Positions 17,325 to 26,292 of a stretch of 51,636 nt of DNA are shown one piece after another; positions within the stretch are counted from its first letter, which is position 1, and each line of letters begins with the position of its first letter. Source of the DNA: Clostridiales bacterium (GTDB taxonomy: Bacteria > Bacillota > Clostridia > UBA1381); contig JAQXTR010000004.1 in the NCBI GenBank assembly GCA_029219585.1, positions 1 to 51,636 of the forward strand, read 5' to 3'. The position numbers were made by a program, and so were the translations under genes. A model generated the notes under the pieces. That model was not told the DNA's origin and made no database searches. It saw only the letters and a list, made by a program, of their open reading frames with translations.

Positions 17325-18995
17325 TCAGAATAATCCCGAAATTACGCTGTTTTCGTCAATATCTATCTTTTCCGCCGCAGGCGTCTTGGGAAGTCCCGGC
17401 ATTGTCATAATATCGCCCGCCTCCGCAACGATAAAGCCGGCACCGTTTGAAATACGGATTGTCTTGATTTCAACGGTAAAGCCCTCCGGGCGTCCCAAAA
17501 GCTTGGGGTTGTCCGAAAGAGAATACTGAGTCTTTGCCACGCATACCGGCTTTTTGTCAAGCCCCAGCTCTTCGAGGCGCTTTATCGCCTTCTTTGCCTT
17601 GTTTGAGAATACAACACCGCTTCCGCCGTATATCTTCGTTACAATTGCATTCAGCTTGTTTTCAATTGTGTCCTCAATATCGTATACCGGATGATATTCT
17701 GCCTCCTGCTTATCTATTGCGTCAAGCACATATTTGGCAAGCTCCGTTCCGCCTTCGCCGCCCTTTGCGAAAACCTCGCATAAAGCGCAGTCAACACCGT
17801 ATTCGGCGCACTTGTCTATAACTGCCTGAAGCTCCGCATCGGTGTCGGTCGCAAAACGGTTTACCGCAACAACTACCGGAGTGCCGAAGCTCTGCATATT
17901 CTCAATGTGCTTTCCGAGGTTTACTATACCTCTGTTAAGAGCGTCAAGATTTTCTTCCTTAAGCTCGTCCTTTGCAACGCCGCCGTTGTATTTAAGCGCC
18001 TTTACCGTTGCAACGATTACAACCGCCGACGGGCGCAGTCCCGACATACGGCACTTTATATCCATAAACTTCTCCGCTCCGAGATCGGCTCCGAAGCCCG
18101 CCTCTGTTATCGCGTAATCACCCAGCTTAACCGCAAGCTTTGTAGCCTGAACGCTGTTGCAGCCGTGGGCAATGTTTGCGAACGGTCCGCCATGGATGAA
18201 GCACGGCGTATGCTCAAGCGTCTGAACTATATTCGGCTTTATTGCATCCTTTAAAAGCGCCGCCATTGCACCGTGGGCATTGAGCTGCTTTGCGTATACC
18301 GGTTCACCGTCTCTTGTGTAGGCAACGATTATCTCACCCAGTCTTTCCTTTAAGTCATCAATATTGTTTGCAAGACAGAGTACGGCCATAACCTCCGAGG
18401 CAACCGTTATCATAAAGCTGTCCTGGCGCGGAATACCGTTAATCTTGCCGCCCATGCCTATTACTATATTTCTGAGCGCTCTGTCATTCATATCCAGACA
18501 GCGCTTCCATACTATGTTTGTAACGTCAATATCAAGAAGATTTCCCTTCTGGATATGGTTGTCTATCATTGCGGCAAGAAGATTGTTTGCCGCCGTAATT
18601 GCGTGCATATCGCCGGTAAAATGAAGATTGATGTCCTCCATCGGCACAACCTGGGCATAGCCGCCGCCCGCAGCGCCGCCTTTAACTCCGAATACAGGTC
18701 CCAAGGACGGCTCGCGCAGTGCGATAAAGGTCTTTTTCCCAAGCCGTGACATTGCATCTCCGAGACCTATGGTAACGGTTGTCTTTCCCTCACCCGCAGG
18801 TGTTGGGTTTATCGCTGTTACAAGAATCAGCTTTCCGTCCTCCTTCTTCTCTGCCTCCCTTATAGCCTCCGCGGAAATTTTCGCCTTGTATTTACCGTAG
18901 TATTCGAGATCCTCCTCCGGGATTCCTGCCTTGCGGGCAATATCTCTGATATGATACATCTCCGCCCCCTGAGCGATTTCAATATCTGATAACAT
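17325..18995 (-). CDS. fhs: formate--tetrahydrofolate ligase
   Basis: 556 residues, full length. It makes 10-formyl-THF from formate, THF and ATP, feeding purine synthesis and, in acetogens, the methyl branch of the Wood-Ljungdahl pathway. The ATP site is [10 protein letters not shown] at 64-73; other family blocks are [36 protein letters not shown] (split over about 93-128), [11 protein letters not shown] and [16 protein letters not shown] lies six bases before the ATG. No folD or metF is adjacent, so acetogenesis cannot be inferred. fthC, another folate C1 gene, is at 24.1 kb. Confidence 0.97.
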   Translation of the reverse strand: MLSDIEIAQGAEMYHIRDIARKAGIPEEDLEYYGKYKAKISAEAIREAEKKEDGKLILVTAINPTPAGEGKTTVTIGLGDAMSRLGKKTFIALREPSLGPVFGVKGGAAGGGYAQVVPMEDINLHFTGDMHAITAANNLLAAMIDNHIQKGNLLDIDVTNIVWKRCLDMNDRALRNIVIGMGGKINGIPRQDSFMITVASEVMAVLCLANNIDDLKERLGEIIVAYTRDGEPVYAKQLNAHGAMAALLKDAIKPNIVQTLEHTPCFIHGGPFANIAHGCNSVQATKLAVKLGDYAITEAGFGADLGAEKFMDIKCRMSGLRPSAVVIVATVKALKYNGGVAKDELKEENLDALNRGIVNLGKHIENMQSFGTPVVVAVNRFATDTDAELQAVIDKCAEYGVDCALCEVFAKGGEGGTELAKYVLDAIDKQEAEYHPVYDIEDTIENKLNAIVTKIYGGSGVVFSNKAKKAIKRLEELGLDKKPVCVAKTQYSLSDNPKLLGRPEGFTVEIKTIRISNGAGFIVAEAGDIMTMPGLPKTPAAEKIDIDENSVISGLF

Positions 18996-19086
18996 AATCC
19001 ATTCCTCCTAAGTGTGTATATAGGCAAACAGAGCTGAACATATGTTATCCAGCTCCAATCAAAAACTCTTTTAAACTTTTAAACTA

Positions 19087-19542
19087 TCAGCTGTTCATAT
19101 GTTCTTCTCTGTCCTCGCGAACCTTTCTGAGAAGAAGATCGAGTCTGTGTTCAACATCTGCAAGCATATCGTCAACATATGTTTCAACATCCTGCTTTGT
19201 TTCTCTCGCATCTCTTTCTGACATATCTCTGATAGCGTCAGCCTTTTCGTAAGCCTGTCTTGTGATCTCATGCTCGTCAATAAGCTGCTCCTGCATTTCC
19301 TCGGCTGATTTCTTTATCTGGTCGGCGCGCTCCTGAGCCTCCTCAAGAATCCTCTGTCTTTCAGTCTTAACCCACTTTGATTCCTTGAGCTGTTCAGGAT
19401 AAACAAGCCTCATTTCCTGTATATAATCAAGAAGCTCGTCCTTATCCAACATGATTTTTCCTGTGAGCGGTACTGTTGATGCCTTATTAATGGTATCCTC
19501 CATCATGTCGATGATTTCCATTATATCCATATCCATGTCCAT
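19087..19542 (-). CDS. conserved coiled-coil protein downstream of coaD
   Basis: 151 residues, strongly charged and nearly all helical by composition. It opens with repeated Met-Asp (MDMDMDIMEIIDMME); a long coiled coil runs from about 55 to 150 with many Glu, Gln, Arg and Lys (TERQRILEEAQERADQIKK and so on). There is no signal peptide or membrane segment. It resembles DivIVA-like or ATP-synthase-b-like helical proteins often found after coaD in Clostridia and annotated only as ATPase or hypothetical; no catalytic motif is visible. The start at 19542 is chosen for the AAAGGA site. Its operon is rsmD-coaD-this gene. Function unknown; a scaffold role is only a guess. Confidence 0.75.
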   Translation of the reverse strand: MDMDMDIMEIIDMMEDTINKASTVPLTGKIMLDKDELLDYIQEMRLVYPEQLKESKWVKTERQRILEEAQERADQIKKSAEEMQEQLIDEHEITRQAYEKADAIRDMSERDARETKQDVETYVDDMLADVEHRLDLLLRKVREDREEHMNS

Positions 19543-19578
19543 GTTTGTACATCCTTTCAAATTTTATTTTCCCAAGCA

Positions 19579-20067
19579 TCACTGCTCGTATTTGTCTTTT
19601 ATATATTGTATTATTTCCGAAGGAACAAGTCCCTCTAAATTACCCTTATATCCCGCAAGCTCTTTGATCATGCTGGAGCTGATATACGAATACTTCGAAT
19701 CCGTCATCATAAACATAGTCTCACATTCATTATCAAGCGCACGGTTGAGAAGCGCCATCTGAAACTCGTATTCAAAATCATTTACAGTCCTGAGTCCCTT
19801 GACTATCACCTTAGCGCCGTGAGCCCTTGCAAAATCCACCAGCAGTCCGTCAAAGCTTTCCGTTTCGACATTTTCAAGATGAGCCGTTACCTTCTTTATA
19901 AGCCCAACTCTCTGCTCTGCCGTAAATTCAGGACTTTTATTCTTGTTTCGGAGAACTCCGACAATCACTTTGTCAAACACCCTGCTTGCGCGCTCGATAA
20001 TATCAAGATGCCCGTTGGTGATCGGGTCGAAGCTGCCCGGATAAACTGCAATTCTCATATACGTCAT
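19579..20067 (-). CDS. coaD: pantetheine-phosphate adenylyltransferase
   Basis: 162 residues. CoaD makes dephospho-CoA from 4'-phosphopantetheine and ATP. The nucleotidyltransferase motif is [16 protein letters not shown]; also seen are [31 protein letters not shown] and the [10 protein letters not shown] motif. The first ATG (20067) overlaps the rsmD stop by ATGA; a second ATG at 20058 gives the more usual N-terminus MRIAVYPGS and has slightly better SD spacing, so either may be used. rsmD-coaD is a classic conserved pair. Confidence 0.96.
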   Translation of the reverse strand: MTYMRIAVYPGSFDPITNGHLDIIERASRVFDKVIVGVLRNKNKSPEFTAEQRVGLIKKVTAHLENVETESFDGLLVDFARAHGAKVIVKGLRTVNDFEYEFQMALLNRALDNECETMFMMTDSKYSYISSSMIKELAGYKGNLEGLVPSEIIQYIKDKYEQ

Positions 20068-20615
20068 ATCCCGCTTTGCATCTTTTTGTAAATTGTTATG
20101 AAGGTTCTTCCGTATTTCTTCTGTCTGTAAATATCAAGCCCTTCAATGTCACTTCTGAAATCGGTGTTATCGCTTTCAAGAACAATAATCCCGTCATCGC
20201 TGAGGACGTCGTTTTCGACAATTGACGCAAGCACCGGTTCAATATAGCCCTTATTATACGGCGGATCGAGAAATATTATGTCAAATTTCCTCCCGCACCG
20301 CTTTACATAATCAAAGCATGAATTCTGTATCACCGTGCATCCGGAGTCAAACCTCAGCTCCGAAGCATTCCTCTTTATAAGCTCAACCGAACGGCTGTCA
20401 TTATCCAGAAGCACCGCGTAAGACGCCCCTCTTGACAGAGCCTCAAACGACAGCGCACCGCTGCCGGCAAACATATCCAGAACCTCAGCGCCGGATATAT
20501 AATCCTGTATAAGGTTGAAAATTGATTCCTTTACTCTGTCTGTTGTCGGTCGGACATCCCGTCCCTCAAATTCCAGAAGCTTATGACCTCTGCGGCTTCC
20601 CGAAATGATCCGCAT
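20064..20615 (-). CDS. rsmD: 16S rRNA (guanine(966)-N(2))-methyltransferase
   Basis: 183 residues. RsmD methylates G966 of 16S rRNA in the assembled 30S subunit. The start [13 protein letters not shown] and [16 protein letters not shown] are typical; the SAM site is [20 protein letters not shown] and the catalytic motif is DPPYNKG. It lies first in an operon with coaD and the coiled-coil gene. A GAGGTGA site precedes the ATG, and two promoters lie upstream (20633 and 20813). No anomaly. Confidence 0.95.
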   Translation of the reverse strand: MRIISGSRRGHKLLEFEGRDVRPTTDRVKESIFNLIQDYISGAEVLDMFAGSGALSFEALSRGASYAVLLDNDSRSVELIKRNASELRFDSGCTVIQNSCFDYVKRCGRKFDIIFLDPPYNKGYIEPVLASIVENDVLSDDGIIVLESDNTDFRSDIEGLDIYRQKKYGRTFITIYKKMQSGI

Positions 20616-20632
20616 TAATATGTCACCTCACT

Positions 20633-20661
20633 ATTTTAACCTAAATTTTCAAAAAGGTCAA
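20633..20661 (-). promoter_or_regulatory. proximal promoter of rsmD
   Basis: -35 TTGACC (20661-20656), 17-base spacer, -10 TAAAAT (20638-20633). The predicted start near 20626 leaves a leader of only about ten bases that still holds the GAGGTGA site. Confidence 0.75.
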
Positions 20662-20806
20662 CACTTTATAAGAATTTTAAACAAAAAATACAAATTTATC
20701 ATATTATCGTAAACTAAATGTAACAGTGTTGCATAATACGTTAAAATTCTATAACAATACAGTACAGTGCGCAATCCGCTCTCCCCTGCACCGCGGTTTA
20801 TTTTAC
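20662..20806 (-). other. AT-rich leader between the two rsmD promoters
   Basis: Part of the 379-base gap between the divergent rsmD and alarmone synthetase genes. The stretch downstream of the distal promoter begins with a GC-rich segment (20770-20800, containing CCGCGGTGCAGGGGAGAGCGG on the minus strand in two halves) and then becomes strongly AT-rich. No ORF with a ribosome-binding site was seen. It would be the 5' part of a roughly 190-base leader. Confidence 0.4.
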
Positions 20807-20812
20807 GCAGTT

Positions 20813-20841
20813 ATTATATCACATACGTCAGTTCTTGTCAA
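20813..20841 (-). promoter_or_regulatory. distal promoter of the rsmD operon (full consensus)
   Basis: -35 TTGACA (20841-20836), 17-base spacer, -10 TATAAT (20818-20813). It lies about 195 bases upstream of rsmD and would give a long leader. Confidence 0.8.
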
Positions 20842-20932
20842 TTCCAAATAACAGGTTATATTTTCAAATATCTGTTAAAGATATGACCGTAAAAAAATTT
20901 GTAAATATTTTATATAAATTTTCAATTTGTTA

Positions 20933-20961
20933 ATGACTTTTCGGCAAATCTATGATATAAT
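20933..20961 (+). promoter_or_regulatory. promoter of the alarmone synthetase operon
   Basis: -10 TATAAT (20956-20961) with a weak -35 ATGACT (20933-20938) at 17-base spacing, 33 bases before the ATG. Confidence 0.6.
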
Positions 20962-20994
20962 GACATTATTATTATACAGAAAGGTATTTCAGGA

Positions 20995-21639
20995 ATGGAA
21001 GAAACAGTTGATATACGCGGATTCTACGGTGAGTCACAGCTGCTTTACGACAGCGTGCTTATCGAGATAGTTTCCCGTCTTAATATAATAAAGAAATTCA
21101 AAACGCTCAACAATGAGCGCGATCCGATCGAGAATGTGAAAACGAGAATCAAATCCCCGGCAAGCATGGTTGAAAAGCTGCGGTCAAAGGGACTTGTTCC
21201 GATGGCGGAAAACATTCCCGGAAATGTTATGGATGCCGCGGGCGCAAGGGTAATCTGCACATATGTCGACGACGTATATGAGGTTGCAAAAATCCTTTCC
21301 GCGCAGCAGGATATAAAGGTGCTTGAGGTCAAGGATTACATAAAAAACCCAAAGCCGAGCGGCTACCGCAGCTACCATATGATCGTGGAGCTTCCGATAT
21401 ATATCGGAGAGGAATGCCACCGCGTTCCCGCCGAAATACAGATACGGACGCTTTCGATGGACTTCTGGGCAAGCCTTGAGCATCAGATAAGGTACAAGCA
21501 CGATGTCCCCAATCAGCATATTATCGCCTCCGAGCTCAGGCGCTGCGCCGACGAGGTTGCATCGGTGGAGATGAATTTTCTTACCATACGGGACATGATT
21601 AACGAGATAAAAAACGAAAAACCGAACGGAGGTAACTAA
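20995..21639 (+). CDS. small alarmone synthetase (RelQ/YjbM-like GTP pyrophosphokinase)
   Basis: 214 residues holding only a RelA/SpoT synthetase domain; there is no HD hydrolase, TGS or ACT domain. It should transfer pyrophosphate from ATP to GDP or GTP, giving (p)ppGpp. Visible motifs are RIKSPASMVEKL (51-62), DAAGARVICTYVDD with the Mg-binding Asp80, NPKPSGYRSYH (118-128) and EIQIRT with catalytic Glu147. A charged C-terminal helix fits the tetramer-forming helix of RelQ/RelP. Its stop overlaps the next start (TAATG), so it is translationally coupled to a response regulator and kinase. RelQ and RelP cannot be told apart safely. Confidence 0.9.
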   Translation: MEETVDIRGFYGESQLLYDSVLIEIVSRLNIIKKFKTLNNERDPIENVKTRIKSPASMVEKLRSKGLVPMAENIPGNVMDAAGARVICTYVDDVYEVAKILSAQQDIKVLEVKDYIKNPKPSGYRSYHMIVELPIYIGEECHRVPAEIQIRTLSMDFWASLEHQIRYKHDVPNQHIIASELRRCADEVASVEMNFLTIRDMINEIKNEKPNGGN

Positions 21640-22313
21640 TGATGAAGCTTCTTCTTGCAGATGATGAAAAGGAACTGGCTAACGCGCTTAGTGCGATCCT
21701 TAAGTTCAATAAATATGAGGTCGACTGCGTTTATGACGGCGCCGCCGCATACGAAGCGGCATATAATAACAGCTATGACGCTCTTATATTCGATGTCATG
21801 ATGCCGAAAATGAGCGGCATTGACGCTGTAAAGGCGCTGAGAGAAAAAAACATAGACACCCCTGTTATTCTGCTCACCGCAAAATCGGAATTTTCCGACA
21901 AAATAACGGGGCTTGACGCCGGGGCTGACGATTATCTCACAAAGCCCTTTAACACCGGAGAGCTTCTTGCGCGCCTGCGCGCTCTTATCCGCCGCTCCGC
22001 GGACTCAAAAAATGAGACCGTCACCTGCGGAAATATAACACTTAATAAGGACAGTCTTGAAATAAAAACGGATTCGGCATCCTTCCGCCTTGCCGGGCGC
22101 GAATGCAGGATGCTTGATCTGCTTATCGCGCGGATGAACTCGCCGGTGAGTGAGCAGCAGTTCCTTGATAAGGTCTTTGACGATGATGAAGCCTCCCGGG
22201 AGGGCGTGGTATTTCTGTACATATCATATCTGAGAACCAAGCTTAATGCAATCGGCGCAAACCTTGCAATTGAGGAAACCGAAGCCGGTATGTATATGCT
22301 TAAACAGAAATGA
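21639..22313 (+). CDS. OmpR-family response regulator
   Basis: 224 residues. The receiver domain (1-118) has the acidic pair Asp8-Asp9, phosphoacceptor Asp52 in LIFDVMMP, Thr80 in ILLTAKS and Lys102 in LTKPF. The C-terminal winged-helix DNA-binding domain (about 128-224) has FRLAGRECRMLDLLI and VVFLYISYLRTKL. It is a transcription factor controlled by the kinase encoded next, with which it overlaps by ATGA. GGAGG lies six bases before the first ATG (a second ATG follows directly). Targets are unknown; coupling to the alarmone synthetase suggests a role in starvation or envelope stress. Confidence 0.94.
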   Translation: MMKLLLADDEKELANALSAILKFNKYEVDCVYDGAAAYEAAYNNSYDALIFDVMMPKMSGIDAVKALREKNIDTPVILLTAKSEFSDKITGLDAGADDYLTKPFNTGELLARLRALIRRSADSKNETVTCGNITLNKDSLEIKTDSASFRLAGRECRMLDLLIARMNSPVSEQQFLDKVFDDDEASREGVVFLYISYLRTKLNAIGANLAIEETEAGMYMLKQK

Positions 22314-22336
22314 TACGCTTAGGGAGGGCGGTTGAT

Positions 22337-23566
22337 ATGTTAAAAACACTCCGTGTACGAATAGTCGTACTGACAATGATCTCTATTACGGCGGTTATTT
22401 TTGTTATATCCGCCGCAATCAACGTAACAAATTTTATACGAATACAGAACCGTGAGGATCGTATGCTTGACCTCATCAGCGAATACAACGGCACAATACC
22501 CAATAACACCGAAGAGCTTGAGGGAAAGCTTAATTTTACGGTGAGTATCGAAACCCCGTTTCAGACACGCTATTTTGTTATAAAGGTCAACGAGGACGGC
22601 AATATCGTTGATGCAAAAACAAGCAACATAGCCGCGGTCGGCAAGGGCGACATCGAAAGACTGTGCAGAATTTTAAACCACCGTCCGGACGGCTCGCGCG
22701 GCAATATAGGCAGATACCGTTATCTTATAAGCGGCGCACCGGAGGGCAGAATGTTTGCCTTTCTCGACTGCTCGCAGGATCATGAAACAACGGCTCAGCT
22801 GGTTATGGTATCAATAATTACGTCTGTTGTGGGGCTGGGCTGTATTTTCCTCATTATGGTCCTGGTATCGGAAAAGATTATTTCACCGTTTGTCAAAAAC
22901 CAGGAAAAGCAGAAGCAGTTTATCACCGATGCCGGACATGAGCTGAAAACACCTCTTGCAATAATCCGTACCAATGCGGAGGTGCTTGAGGTATGCTACG
23001 GCAAAAATGAGTGGCTTGACAGCATCCAGAACCAGACAACCCGTCTCGATGGACTTGTAAAGGGACTTCTGCAGCTTTCAAAAAGCACTGAGTTGTCCGC
23101 GGAAACGGAGCATATTCAGTTTTCGCTCAGCGCATCCGTCAGTGAAATCACCGAATCCTTCAGAACAATGGCGGAGCAGAAGGGACATAAACTGCATACG
23201 GATATATCCCCCGGCATAGACTACAAGGGAAACGCGCAGTCCTTAAGCACACTTGTATCCATTCTTATCGATAATGCGATAAAGTATGCGGTTGATAACG
23301 GAGATATATATGTTTCTCTGTCACGCATGGGAATAGGCACCGCCAAAACGGCAAAGCTTATTGTCGAAAACGACACAGACGTTGATGACAGTGTAGATCC
23401 TAACCGGTTCTTTGAACGTTTTTACCGTTCGGACAATTCCCGCGCACGCTCAAGCGGCGGATACGGTATAGGACTTTCGGTTGCGAAAACGATTGTTGAA
23501 GCACACAAGGGAAAAATCACGGTTTCAAAAAACGGTAACAGGATAGCTTTTACCGCTGTTCTTTAA
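22337..23566 (+). CDS. sensor histidine kinase
   Basis: 409 residues. TM1 at about 8-32, an extracellular sensor of about 120 residues, TM2 at about 153-178, then a HisKA domain with His201 in FITDAGHELKTPLAIIRTN and a catalytic domain with N box LIDNAIKYAV, F box FFERFYRSDNSR and G box GGYGIGLSVAKTIVE. No HAMP or PAS domain is evident. The start at 22337 is chosen for GGGAGG nine bases upstream; an ATG at 22310 overlapping the regulator stop (ATGA) would add nine residues. It pairs with the preceding regulator. The signal is unknown. Confidence 0.93.
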   Translation: MLKTLRVRIVVLTMISITAVIFVISAAINVTNFIRIQNREDRMLDLISEYNGTIPNNTEELEGKLNFTVSIETPFQTRYFVIKVNEDGNIVDAKTSNIAAVGKGDIERLCRILNHRPDGSRGNIGRYRYLISGAPEGRMFAFLDCSQDHETTAQLVMVSIITSVVGLGCIFLIMVLVSEKIISPFVKNQEKQKQFITDAGHELKTPLAIIRTNAEVLEVCYGKNEWLDSIQNQTTRLDGLVKGLLQLSKSTELSAETEHIQFSLSASVSEITESFRTMAEQKGHKLHTDISPGIDYKGNAQSLSTLVSILIDNAIKYAVDNGDIYVSLSRMGIGTAKTAKLIVENDTDVDDSVDPNRFFERFYRSDNSRARSSGGYGIGLSVAKTIVEAHKGKITVSKNGNRIAFTAVL

Positions 23567-23587
23567 TATTTATTTACGAAAGGAAAA

Positions 23588-24151
23588 ATGAAAATGGTAT
23601 ATGTTATTTTAGCAGACGGCTTTGAAGAGATTGAAGCAATTGAGCCTGTAGATATTATGCGGCGCGCAGGGATCGGTGTTAAAACCGTTTCAATCATGGC
23701 AGCAAAAAGCGTCAGGGGCGCTCACGGAATCACGGTTGAGGCTGATGAAATGATGAGCGATATTCTCACAAACGGCATGGCACCCTGCGATATGGAGGCT
23801 GTTATGCTTCCGGGCGGCGAGGGACACATTCATCTCGATAACTCAAACGAGGTTCACGCGCTGCTAAACGACGCGCTTATACGCGGCAGCTACATTGCCG
23901 CAATCTGCGCCGCACCGTCAATTCCGGGTAAAAAGCAGATGCTTATGGGCAAAAGAGCCACCTGCTACCCCGGCTTTGAAAAATATTGCTACGGTGCGGA
24001 GATGACAGGCGAAAAGGCGGTTGTTGACGGCAGACTGATAACGGGCAGAGGCCCCGGCGCAGCGTCCGATTTCGGCTTTGAGCTTGTAACGCTGCTTAAA
24101 GGCGCGGAAACGGCGGCGCAGCTGAAGGAAGCAATGCAGTATAATGACTGA
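23588..24151 (+). CDS. DJ-1/PfpI family protein (DJ-1/YajL subgroup)
   Basis: 187 residues. The nucleophile elbow is AAICAAPSI with Cys107, and the partner acid is Glu16 in GFEEIEAIEP, as in DJ-1 and YajL. The family has reported deglycase, glyoxalase and chaperone activities; none is assigned here. The oxidation-sensitive cysteine fits a redox or reactive-carbonyl stress role. AAAGGA precedes the ATG. It lies 21 bases after the kinase and overlaps fthC by eight bases, so it belongs to the alarmone synthetase-rsmG operon. Confidence 0.9.
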   Translation: MKMVYVILADGFEEIEAIEPVDIMRRAGIGVKTVSIMAAKSVRGAHGITVEADEMMSDILTNGMAPCDMEAVMLPGGEGHIHLDNSNEVHALLNDALIRGSYIAAICAAPSIPGKKQMLMGKRATCYPGFEKYCYGAEMTGEKAVVDGRLITGRGPGAASDFGFELVTLLKGAETAAQLKEAMQYND

Positions 24152-24713
24152 TAATACGACAAAGGACGATATCCGCAGCGCCGTAAAGGCAAAGCGCAGA
24201 ATGCTGACCCCCGAACAAATAAACGAATGGAGCGGCAGAATAACAGAGCATATTCTGTCACTTGACTGCTACAGGCACTCCGGTACGGTTATGAGTTATC
24301 TTTCAGCCTTTAAAGAGCCGTCAACGGGCGGGATCATTTCACATATGTTTAAAGATAATAAAAGTATTGTCGTGCCCGTCACAGACACGGATACGTTTAC
24401 CATAACGCCGTCTTATCTCACCTCCCCCGACAAGCTTGTCAGGGGCGCTTACGGGATAATGGAACCGGCAGAGTGCATCAAAGCCCGTATCTCAGACATT
24501 GACCTTGCTCTGATCCCCGGAATCGCCTTTGACACAAGCGGGGCGCGCATCGGCTTCGGCAAGGGATATTATGACCGTTTTCTGTCGGCTTTCAGCGGAA
24601 TAAAAGCCGGGCTGTGCTACGACTTTCAGCTGCTCGGATATGTGCCGTCATCACCGCATGATATAAAAATGGATATTATCATAACAGAAAAACGGATTCT
24701 GCAATTCAAATAA
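24144..24713 (+). CDS. 5-formyltetrahydrofolate cyclo-ligase
   Basis: 189 residues. It converts 5-formyl-THF to 5,10-methenyl-THF with ATP, recycling a folate by-product. Hallmarks are LALIPGIAFDTSGARIGFGKGYYDRFL (about 139-165) and an N-terminal SAVKAKRRMLTPEQI. The start lies inside the DJ-1 gene. Together with fhs at 17-19 kb it handles one-carbon folate. Length is normal. Confidence 0.94.
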   Translation: MTDNTTKDDIRSAVKAKRRMLTPEQINEWSGRITEHILSLDCYRHSGTVMSYLSAFKEPSTGGIISHMFKDNKSIVVPVTDTDTFTITPSYLTSPDKLVRGAYGIMEPAECIKARISDIDLALIPGIAFDTSGARIGFGKGYYDRFLSAFSGIKAGLCYDFQLLGYVPSSPHDIKMDIIITEKRILQFK

Positions 24714-24729
24714 CGAAAGAGGTTGTATA

Positions 24730-25497
24730 ATGATTTTTGATACGCACGCCCACTATAACGACGCGCAGTTTGACGAGGACAGAGACGCTCTGCTGTCCTC
24801 TATGAACGAAAACGGCGTAGGGCTTATTATGAATGCCTGCTCCTCGCTTCATGAAATGCCGCTTATTCTCCAGTTGTGTGAAAAATACCCGTTTATGTAC
24901 GGGGCTGTGGGTATTCACCCCGAGGAGGTCGAGGGCGCAGAGCAGGGATACCTTGACAGAATACGCGAATATGCAAAGCATCCCAAAATCAAGGCAGTCG
25001 GAGAAATAGGGCTTGATTATCACTGGACGGTTCAGACAAAGGCGGAGCAGCACAGAATACTCGGTGAGCAGGTTGACCTTGCAAGAGAGCTTAAGCTGCC
25101 GGTAATCATTCATGACCGTGAGGCGCACGGCGACTGTCTAAGAATTTTAAAGGAACATAAGGCTTACGAATGCGGAGGTGTTTTCCACTGCTACAGCGGC
25201 AGCAGAGAAATGGTGCGCGAGGTCACTGAAGAGCTTAATATGTATATCGCCTTTGGCGGCTCGCTCACCTTTAAGAACGCAAAAAAGCCCCGCGAGGCGG
25301 CAGCGGCAGTCCCCCTTGACCGTCTGCTTATCGAGACCGACTGCCCCTATATGGCTCCCGTCCCCTACAGGGGCAAACGCAACAGCTCTCTTTATCTCCA
25401 TGAGGTCGTCAGGCTGCTTGCAGAGCTGAGAGGGCTTTCACCGGAGGAAACGGAAAAAATTACTGAGGAAAACGGAAGGAAGCTGTTCGGCATATGA
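24730..25497 (+). CDS. tatD: TatD family metal-dependent hydrolase
   Basis: 255 residues of a TIM-barrel amidohydrolase; TatD proteins are 3'-5' DNases acting in repair and DNA turnover. Metal ligands are seen in FDTHAHYND, AVGEIGLDYHW, VIIHDREAH, GVFHCYSGS and LIETDCPYMAPVPYRGKRN. AAAGAGG precedes the ATG. The stop overlaps rsmG by ATGA. The symbol is the usual one for the family; substrate specificity among TatD paralogues is not fixed by sequence. Confidence 0.93.
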   Translation: MIFDTHAHYNDAQFDEDRDALLSSMNENGVGLIMNACSSLHEMPLILQLCEKYPFMYGAVGIHPEEVEGAEQGYLDRIREYAKHPKIKAVGEIGLDYHWTVQTKAEQHRILGEQVDLARELKLPVIIHDREAHGDCLRILKEHKAYECGGVFHCYSGSREMVREVTEELNMYIAFGGSLTFKNAKKPREAAAAVPLDRLLIETDCPYMAPVPYRGKRNSSLYLHEVVRLLAELRGLSPEETEKITEENGRKLFGI

Positions 25498-26222
25498 AGG
25501 ATATGATTTTAAAAGGCGCTGCAGAGCTTGGCATAAGTCTCAGCGAGCCGCAGGCGGAAGCGCTTGTTAAATACGCAAATATATTGACGGAAAGGAATAA
25601 GTCGGTTAACCTCACACGCATAACAGAGCCTGAGGGGATTGTTACAAAGCATTTTCTTGACAGTCTTACGCCCCTTCTCACAGACCGTGTAAAAGGCAGG
25701 GTTATTGACGTGGGAACGGGCGCGGGCTTTCCGGGGCTGGTTCTTAAATGCGCATACCCCGGCATATCGCTTACCCTGCTTGATTCACTTAACAAACGGA
25801 TAAGCTTTCTAAAGGATGCCGCCTGCGAAATGGGGATAACGGACGGCATTGAATTTATACATTCCCGTGCAGAGGATGCCGCGCTGTCAGATATGCACAG
25901 AGAAAAATATGATACCGTTGTTTCGCGCGCAGTGGCGAATATGCGCACGCTTGCGGAATGGTGTCTCCCCTTCGTTAAGCCCGGCGGCTATCTTCTTGCG
26001 CTGAAGGGTCCCCTTGCCATGAGTGAGCTGAGCGAGGCGCAAGGGGCAATCGAAATCCTGGGCGGCGGAGTTGAGGACGTCTTTAAGGCGGACATCCCGT
26101 TTACACAGCTGGAGCACAAAATAATTGTGATAAAAAAGCTCCGACATACTCCGGGGCAATTCCCCCGCAAGGGCAGGAAAGCGACAGAAATCCCTGTCGA
26201 AAAGACTTACAAAAAGCGATAA
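25494..26222 (+). CDS. rsmG: 16S rRNA (guanine(527)-N(7))-methyltransferase
   Basis: 242 residues. RsmG (GidB) methylates G527 of 16S rRNA; its loss gives low-level streptomycin resistance. SAM motif VIDVGTGAGFPGLVLKCAYPG and SRAVANMRTLAEWCLPFVKPGG are diagnostic. It ends the alarmone synthetase operon at a strong terminator. In many Firmicutes rsmG lies with mnmE and mnmG near the origin; here neither is present, although a noc/parB-like gene still follows. Confidence 0.95.
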   Translation: MKDMILKGAAELGISLSEPQAEALVKYANILTERNKSVNLTRITEPEGIVTKHFLDSLTPLLTDRVKGRVIDVGTGAGFPGLVLKCAYPGISLTLLDSLNKRISFLKDAACEMGITDGIEFIHSRAEDAALSDMHREKYDTVVSRAVANMRTLAEWCLPFVKPGGYLLALKGPLAMSELSEAQGAIEILGGGVEDVFKADIPFTQLEHKIIVIKKLRHTPGQFPRKGRKATEIPVEKTYKKR

Positions 26223-26225
26223 CCG

Positions 26226-26260
26226 AAAAGCGTGCCGCATTATGTCGCACGCTTTTTCTT
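26226..26260 (+). terminator. terminator after rsmG
   Basis: Perfect 10-bp stem AAAAGCGTGC/GCACGCTTTT (26226-26235 with 26247-26256), an 11-nt loop and a T run, beginning three bases after the stop. Confidence 0.9.
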
Positions 26261-26286
26261 TACATCCGGAATTTTCATGCTATAAT
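26259..26286 (+). promoter_or_regulatory. promoter of the noc-like leader and gene
   Basis: -35 TTTACA (26259-26264), 16-base spacer, -10 TATAAT (26281-26286). The predicted start near 26293 coincides with the first base of the structured RNA described next. Confidence 0.75.
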
Positions 26287-26292
26287 TGTTCT

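Noticed and set aside
19031-19055. GAACATATGTTA palindrome before fhs, resembling a LexA box.
   Set aside because: It matches the consensus poorly at the outer bases, lies inside a GAGCTG/CAGCTC stem and precedes a folate gene with no SOS logic.
20995-26222. Whether the alarmone synthetase-rsmG operon is a mobile island.
   Set aside because: Base composition and gene types match the neighbours; no repeats, integrase or tRNA flank it.
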